A stretch of 64,000 nucleotides of DNA from Desulfurellaceae bacterium (lineage in GTDB: Bacteria; Desulfobacterota; Binatia; Bin18). This document shows positions 60,493 to 64,000 of the stretch, piece by piece. The stretch covers positions 16,832 through 80,831 of the forward strand of contig JAGWBB010000037.1 in the NCBI GenBank assembly GCA_021296095.1, read 5' to 3'. Under the pieces are notes generated by a model. That model was given only the letters and a program-made list of their open reading frames with translations, did no database searches and was not told where the DNA came from. Every line of letters starts with the position of its first letter. Position 1 is the stretch's first letter. The position numbers and the translations under genes were made by a program.

Positions 60493-61461
60493 TCAGTTCA
60501 GGCGTGGCAGGACCTTTTCGGTCAACAGTACAAAGCTCTGGTGGCTGAGCGGCGCACCGATCAGATAGTCGAGGTGGATGTCCTGGTGCAGGCGCGCCAG
60601 CTCATCGACCACCCGCTCGGGCGAGCCGTGAATAATGACCCGGTCCACATAGTTCTGGACCGGATCGCCGACAACGCCGAAGCGCTTGGGGTCGACATAG
60701 GCGTCGATCAGCCAGCGCGCGCCCTGGCTGGCGACCTGTCTGGCCTGGGCGTCGGTCGGCGCGATGGCCAGCAGCCGGGCCATGGGGATATCTCGGCCGC
60801 TGATCGAATGGCCGTGGTGCTCCAGCTGATCCCGGTAGCTGGCCCATTTTTGGCCGATCTCGGCGTGGGTCGAGTGGGGGTCCATGAGAATCGAATAACC
60901 CAGGGCGGCCGACCAGGCGATGGCGGCCGGCGAGGACGCCGCAGTCCACACCGGCGGGTGGGGCTGCTGGAGCGGCTTGGGCAGCACCTCCACCCCGTCA
61001 AAGGTGTAGTACTGGCCGGTGTAGTGCAGCCGCTCATCCGTCCAGGCTCGAAGCACAATATCGACGCTCTCACGGAAGCGGGCCTGGCTCTCGTCCAGCG
61101 GCACGTCAAAGGCCCGAAATTCGTTGACATCAAAGCCCCGTCCGACGCCCCAGTTGACCCGCCCGCCGGACAGGATGTCGAGCAGGGCAATCTCCTCGGC
61201 CAGGCGCAGCGGGTGGTAGAGGGCGGCCAGACTCACCCCGGTGCCGATGCGCAAACGCTGTGTCCGAGCCGCCGCATAGCTGCCCATGACCGGAATGGAC
61301 GGGCACACGCTGTAATCGGTGAAGTGGTGCTCGGTCAGCCACACCGCGTCATAGCCGGCGCGGTCCATGATCTCGATGCGCTGCAGCGTCCGCTCATACA
61401 CGGTCGGCAGGCTGACCCGCCGGCCGGGCCAGCTGAAGAACTGGAGAATGCCGAATTTCAC
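60493..61461 (-). CDS. LLM class flavin-dependent oxidoreductase
   Basis: A 322-residue luciferase-like monooxygenase: MKFGILQFFSWPGRRV, DAVWLTEHHFTDYSV, RIGTGVSLAALYHPLRLAEE, DILSGGRVNWGVGRGFD and KPLQQPHPPVWTAASSP. ATG 61461; Shine-Dalgarno weak (CGAGGCACATGTGTG). It stands alone between the cupin and TA genes. Fifth-class member count in the window: this is one of five LLM proteins. Confidence 0.93.
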   Translation of the reverse strand: MKFGILQFFSWPGRRVSLPTVYERTLQRIEIMDRAGYDAVWLTEHHFTDYSVCPSIPVMGSYAAARTQRLRIGTGVSLAALYHPLRLAEEIALLDILSGGRVNWGVGRGFDVNEFRAFDVPLDESQARFRESVDIVLRAWTDERLHYTGQYYTFDGVEVLPKPLQQPHPPVWTAASSPAAIAWSAALGYSILMDPHSTHAEIGQKWASYRDQLEHHGHSISGRDIPMARLLAIAPTDAQARQVASQGARWLIDAYVDPKRFGVVGDPVQNYVDRVIIHGSPERVVDELARLHQDIHLDYLIGAPLSHQSFVLLTEKVLPRLN

Positions 61462-61479
61462 ACATGTGCCTCGTTTCGC

Positions 61480-61866
61480 TCAGCGCTCTCTAAGCTCCTG
61501 CGCCAGCAGCGGATGATGCTCTCTTATCATCCGATCCACACTACATATCGGAGTACGACGCGCGTGACTGTGGGCAGCTAATAAACGATCAAAGGGATCT
61601 CGTGTCCAGGACTGGTCCAATGCATGCCGAACGAGGGAGAGAAGCGGGACTTCATCAATAAGAAACCGCTCATCGCGCAGGAGCATTTCGGTAAAGGCCG
61701 GATTCTGAATGGTGATGCGTCCGATTTCGGCCAGATATTGGATCTCCAGAAGAGAGACGGGCGAAACGCCCCAGGGACGATAGCGGTCGAGCCAGGGAAA
61801 TGCGGAGAGCCTGGAGGAGCCGAGTACGAGCCAGATCACGAAGTGGGTGTCGAGCAAAAGCGTCAT
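61480..61866 (-). CDS. PIN-domain toxin (VapC family)
   Basis: A 128-residue PIN toxin with complete acidic motif: LLLDTHFVIWLV (Asp), SLLEIQYLAE (Glu), TRDPFDRLLAAHS (Asp) and ICSVDRMI (Asp). ATG 61866 overlaps the antitoxin stop (ATGA). The open frame extends to 61926, but that part lies inside the antitoxin gene. Confidence 0.92.
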   Translation of the reverse strand: MTLLLDTHFVIWLVLGSSRLSAFPWLDRYRPWGVSPVSLLEIQYLAEIGRITIQNPAFTEMLLRDERFLIDEVPLLSLVRHALDQSWTRDPFDRLLAAHSHARRTPICSVDRMIREHHPLLAQELRER

Positions 61867-62129
61867 GTGTTCTTGTGTGTAAGCGGAGTCATCGACCGAG
61901 GAGGTCCCTGCCATTCCCAGCCCCACTCATCCGCCCGGTCCGCATCCGGTGCGTACAGCACGGAGCGATAGTCTGGAGTCTGCTCTTTTCCTGTTGCCGT
62001 CATACTCTCTTTGCAGGACATCTCCACCTGTCGCCCTTTGCGCTCTACAATGACGACCTCTCCCGCAACAATCTCGTCAAGCAGACGGAACCACTGCTGT
62101 CGGGCTTCAGATGCAGTTACACGCTTCAT
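61863..62129 (-). CDS. Phd/YefM-like antitoxin
   Basis: An 88-residue protein: MKRVTASEARQQWFRLLDEI and VVIVERKGRQVEM match the antitoxin N-terminus, followed by a Trp/Pro-rich acidic tail. ATG 62129 is chosen by homology; a TTTACC-17-TACATT box pair lies directly before it, which would make the start nearly leaderless. Overlaps the toxin by 4 bases. Confidence 0.88.
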   Translation of the reverse strand: MKRVTASEARQQWFRLLDEIVAGEVVIVERKGRQVEMSCKESMTATGKEQTPDYRSVLYAPDADRADEWGWEWQGPPRSMTPLTHKNT

Positions 62130-62328
62130 ATGGACAATGTACAAGTCAATGATTTCAGGGTAAACCCCCGGATAGGAGGACGGTGCGCGCAGGGGCAACC
62201 CGGGTGAAATGTCTCGGTCGCTACACGCCTGTCTGAGGCGAGTCCCCTCTCGACGCTAGCGGCTTTTCAACGTAGTCTGGGGCGCTGACAGCCCTATCCC
62301 GCGAACCCTTTGTCTTGAGGAGGTCGTT

Positions 62329-63591
62329 ATGAAGTTTACCTGGTTCAACCTGATGCCGTGGCCGCATCTGCCGGATAATTTCCGAGAGGACTACCGCTCG
62401 GTGTGGGTGGATTTACCCAATAGCCTCTACGACCCCAAAAAGGGCCATTTCGTCTACCACCAGTATATGGACCAGTTGGAATACGCCGACTCGCTGGGCT
62501 TTGACGGTATCGGCGTGAATGAGCACCACCAGAACGGCTATGGCCTGATGCCCTCGCCCAACATCATTGCCGCCGGCCTGGCCCGGCGGACCTCCCAGGC
62601 GGCCCTGGCGGTGATCGGCAACTCGATTGCCCTGTACAACCCGCCGATCCGGGTGGCCGAGGAGTTTGCCATGCTGGACGTGATTTCGGGCGGTCGGCTG
62701 CTGGCCGGCTTCCCGGTCGGCACGTCCATGGATACCAACTATTGCTACGGCCAGATTCCGGCCATCACCCGCGACAAATACGCCGAGGCGCACGAACTCA
62801 TCATGCGCGCCTGGGCCGAGGAAGAACCCTTCGCCTTTGACGGTAAATACAACCAGCTGCGCTGGGTCAACTGCTGGCCCAAGCCCATCCAGCAGCCGCA
62901 CCCGCCGGTCTATATTCCGGGTGGCGGCTCGATTGAAACCTGGGATTTCTGTCTGGATAACGACTACAACTACTCGTATCTGTCGTTCACCGGCTATCTG
63001 CGCGGCAAGCAGCTGATGGACGGCTACTGGGACCGGGTTGCTGAGCGCGGCAAGGACGAGTCGCCGTACCGGGGTGCGTTTGCCCAGACCATCTGTGTGG
63101 CCGACACCGATCAGGAAGCCGAAAAGCTGTACGCCGAGCACGTCAGCTATTTCTATAACCGGTGTCTGCACGTCTACAACGGCTTTGCCGACGCACCGGG
63201 CTATCGGACGATCAAGACCATCAAGGCGAATGTCCTGAACGCCCTGAGCGAAGACATGCAGCAGACCTTTCCGACCCTGACCTGGAAGCAGCTGCTTGAC
63301 GAGGGCTACGTCATTGCCGGCAGCCCGGCGACGGTGCGCGACCGGATGAAAGACATGATCCAGGGCTTGCACGTCGGGCATGTTTTCTGCCTGATCCACA
63401 TCGGCAATATGCCGGATTGGAAAACGCGCTACTCGACCCAGCTGTTCGCCGAACAGGTCATGCCCCAGCTGCGCGACATGTGGCCGGACTGGAAGGATGA
63501 CAACCGCTGGTGGTGCAAGCCCATGGACGAGCGGCTGGAACCCGAGACGACTATCGAAAAAGCCCGGGCCAACGGAAGGATCCCGCTGTGA
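62329..63591 (+). CDS. LLM class flavin-dependent oxidoreductase
   Basis: A 420-residue luciferase-like monooxygenase: MKFTWFNLMPWPHLP, FDGIGVNEHHQNGYGLMPSP, VIGNSIALYNPPIRVAEE, DVISGGRLLAGFPVG and KPIQQPHPPVYIPGGGS. ATG 62329 follows TTGAGGAGG. Its stop overlaps the GTG of the next gene (GTGA), so the two are coupled; an LLM plus alpha/beta hydrolase pair suggests oxidation followed by ester or lactone hydrolysis. Confidence 0.94.
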   Translation: MKFTWFNLMPWPHLPDNFREDYRSVWVDLPNSLYDPKKGHFVYHQYMDQLEYADSLGFDGIGVNEHHQNGYGLMPSPNIIAAGLARRTSQAALAVIGNSIALYNPPIRVAEEFAMLDVISGGRLLAGFPVGTSMDTNYCYGQIPAITRDKYAEAHELIMRAWAEEEPFAFDGKYNQLRWVNCWPKPIQQPHPPVYIPGGGSIETWDFCLDNDYNYSYLSFTGYLRGKQLMDGYWDRVAERGKDESPYRGAFAQTICVADTDQEAEKLYAEHVSYFYNRCLHVYNGFADAPGYRTIKTIKANVLNALSEDMQQTFPTLTWKQLLDEGYVIAGSPATVRDRMKDMIQGLHVGHVFCLIHIGNMPDWKTRYSTQLFAEQVMPQLRDMWPDWKDDNRWWCKPMDERLEPETTIEKARANGRIPL

Positions 63592-64000
63592 ACAGCCGGA
63601 TGATCGAGACCCGGCCAGGGATCACCGTGCGTGTCTTCGAGGCCGGCAGCGGCGCGCCGCTGGTCTTTTTGCACGGGGCGGGCGGCCTGTTCGGTCAGGA
63701 GCCGTTCCTGGACCGCCTGGCCGAGCACTACCGGGTCTTCGCCCCCGAGCTGCCGGGCTTTGGCGAGTCGAGCGGTGAAGAACTGCTGGAGGACATGCAG
63801 GACTTTACCCTGCACGGCTGGGATGTGGTCGGCGCCCTGGGGCTGTCCAAGCCCCATCTGGTCGGCCACTCCATGGGCGGGATGATCGCGGCCGAAATGG
63901 CCTGTGTAGCGCCGAACGATGTGGACAAACTGGTCCTGGTCGCCTCGGCCGGCCTGTGGATTGCCGAGCAGCCGATTCCCGATCTGTTTTCCTTTCTGCC
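63588..64000 (+). CDS. Alpha/beta hydrolase, N-terminal part (runs off the window)
   Basis: From GTG 63588 the frame stays open to the window end. It has PLVFLHGAGGLFG (oxyanion region), PELPGFGESSG and the nucleophile elbow GHSMGG. The Asp and His of the triad lie beyond the window. Coupled by GTGA overlap to the LLM gene. Confidence 0.92.
   Translation, partial: MNSRMIETRPGITVRVFEAGSGAPLVFLHGAGGLFGQEPFLDRLAEHYRVFAPELPGFGESSGEELLEDMQDFTLHGWDVVGALGLSKPHLVGHSMGGMIAAEMACVAPNDVDKLVLVASAGLWIAEQPIPDLFSFL

Overview
The window is a GC-rich, gene-dense bacterial chromosome segment with no rRNA, tRNA or CRISPR array that I can see. Its content is typical of large environmental genomes of the Tectomicrobia/Entotheonella, Binatota or Desulfobacterota kind: many flavin-dependent luciferase-like monooxygenases (LLM), amidohydrolases, hydantoinase/oxoprolinase subunits, SDRs, thiolase plus DUF35 pairs, Rieske oxygenases and many toxin-antitoxin (TA) loci. 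This placement is inference from gene content only.

Layout. 0-8 kb: an amidohydrolase tail, an SDR, a tandemly duplicated SnoaL-like protein, HyuB-HyuA and a copper amine oxidase, all on +. 8-12.1 kb: serine hydrolase, HAD protein, thiolase-like/DUF35 pair, then a decayed fragment of a secreted protein. 12.1-14.2 kb: a VapBC-like TA pair and an amidohydrolase. 14.5-20.8 kb (all -): a duplicated Rieske oxygenase plus small-partner module, with a third decayed copy of the partner, a GatC-like protein, an amidase and an LLM. 20.9-31.5 kb: amidohydrolases, aldo/keto reductase, VOC protein, MazEF, two tandem N-acyl-D-amino-acid deacylase-like proteins, a frameshifted SDR and a 2OG-Fe(II) oxygenase. 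31.6-39.3 kb (+): HyuA, a short HyuB, a full HyuB, LLM and a CoA-transferase. 39.3-42.4 kb: dehydratase, queuosine-precursor transporter, glycosyltransferase, VOC protein. 42.4-47.4 kb is accessory: nested repeats, Phd/VapC, a sulfatase-modifying-factor-like protein with a diversity-element-like C-terminus, HicB with a remnant of HicA, a von Willebrand A protein, BrnTA and a gene fragment. 47.4-55.1 kb: VOC protein, a second thiolase/DUF35 pair, hydrolases, heme N-demethylase-like protein, SDRs and an LLM. 55.1-62.1 kb: a repeat-flanked coiled-coil gene, TA-like pairs, a secreted lectin-like protein, a LuxR regulator split by an in-frame amber codon, a cupin, an LLM and a Phd/VapC pair. 62.3-64 kb: an LLM and a truncated alpha/beta hydrolase.

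The catabolic genes together suggest uptake-independent breakdown of amides, cyclic ureides/lactams, amines and acyl-CoA-linked side chains: oxygenase or LLM attack, ring or amide hydrolysis by Hyu/amidase/amidohydrolase, then CoA transfer, hydration and thiolase/aldolase cleavage. No substrate can be assigned from sequence alone.

The most notable observations are (i) the duplicated Rieske/small-protein module with Glu at the electron-bridging position; (ii) a MITE-like repeat whose TA-G ends form the TAG stop codon of all five flanking gene ends; (iii) a sulfatase-modifying-factor-like protein with a C-terminus resembling a diversity-generating variable region; (iv) two thiolase-like proteins, each apparently lacking a different catalytic residue and each paired with a DUF35 protein; and (v) a read-through duplication of a SnoaL-like gene.
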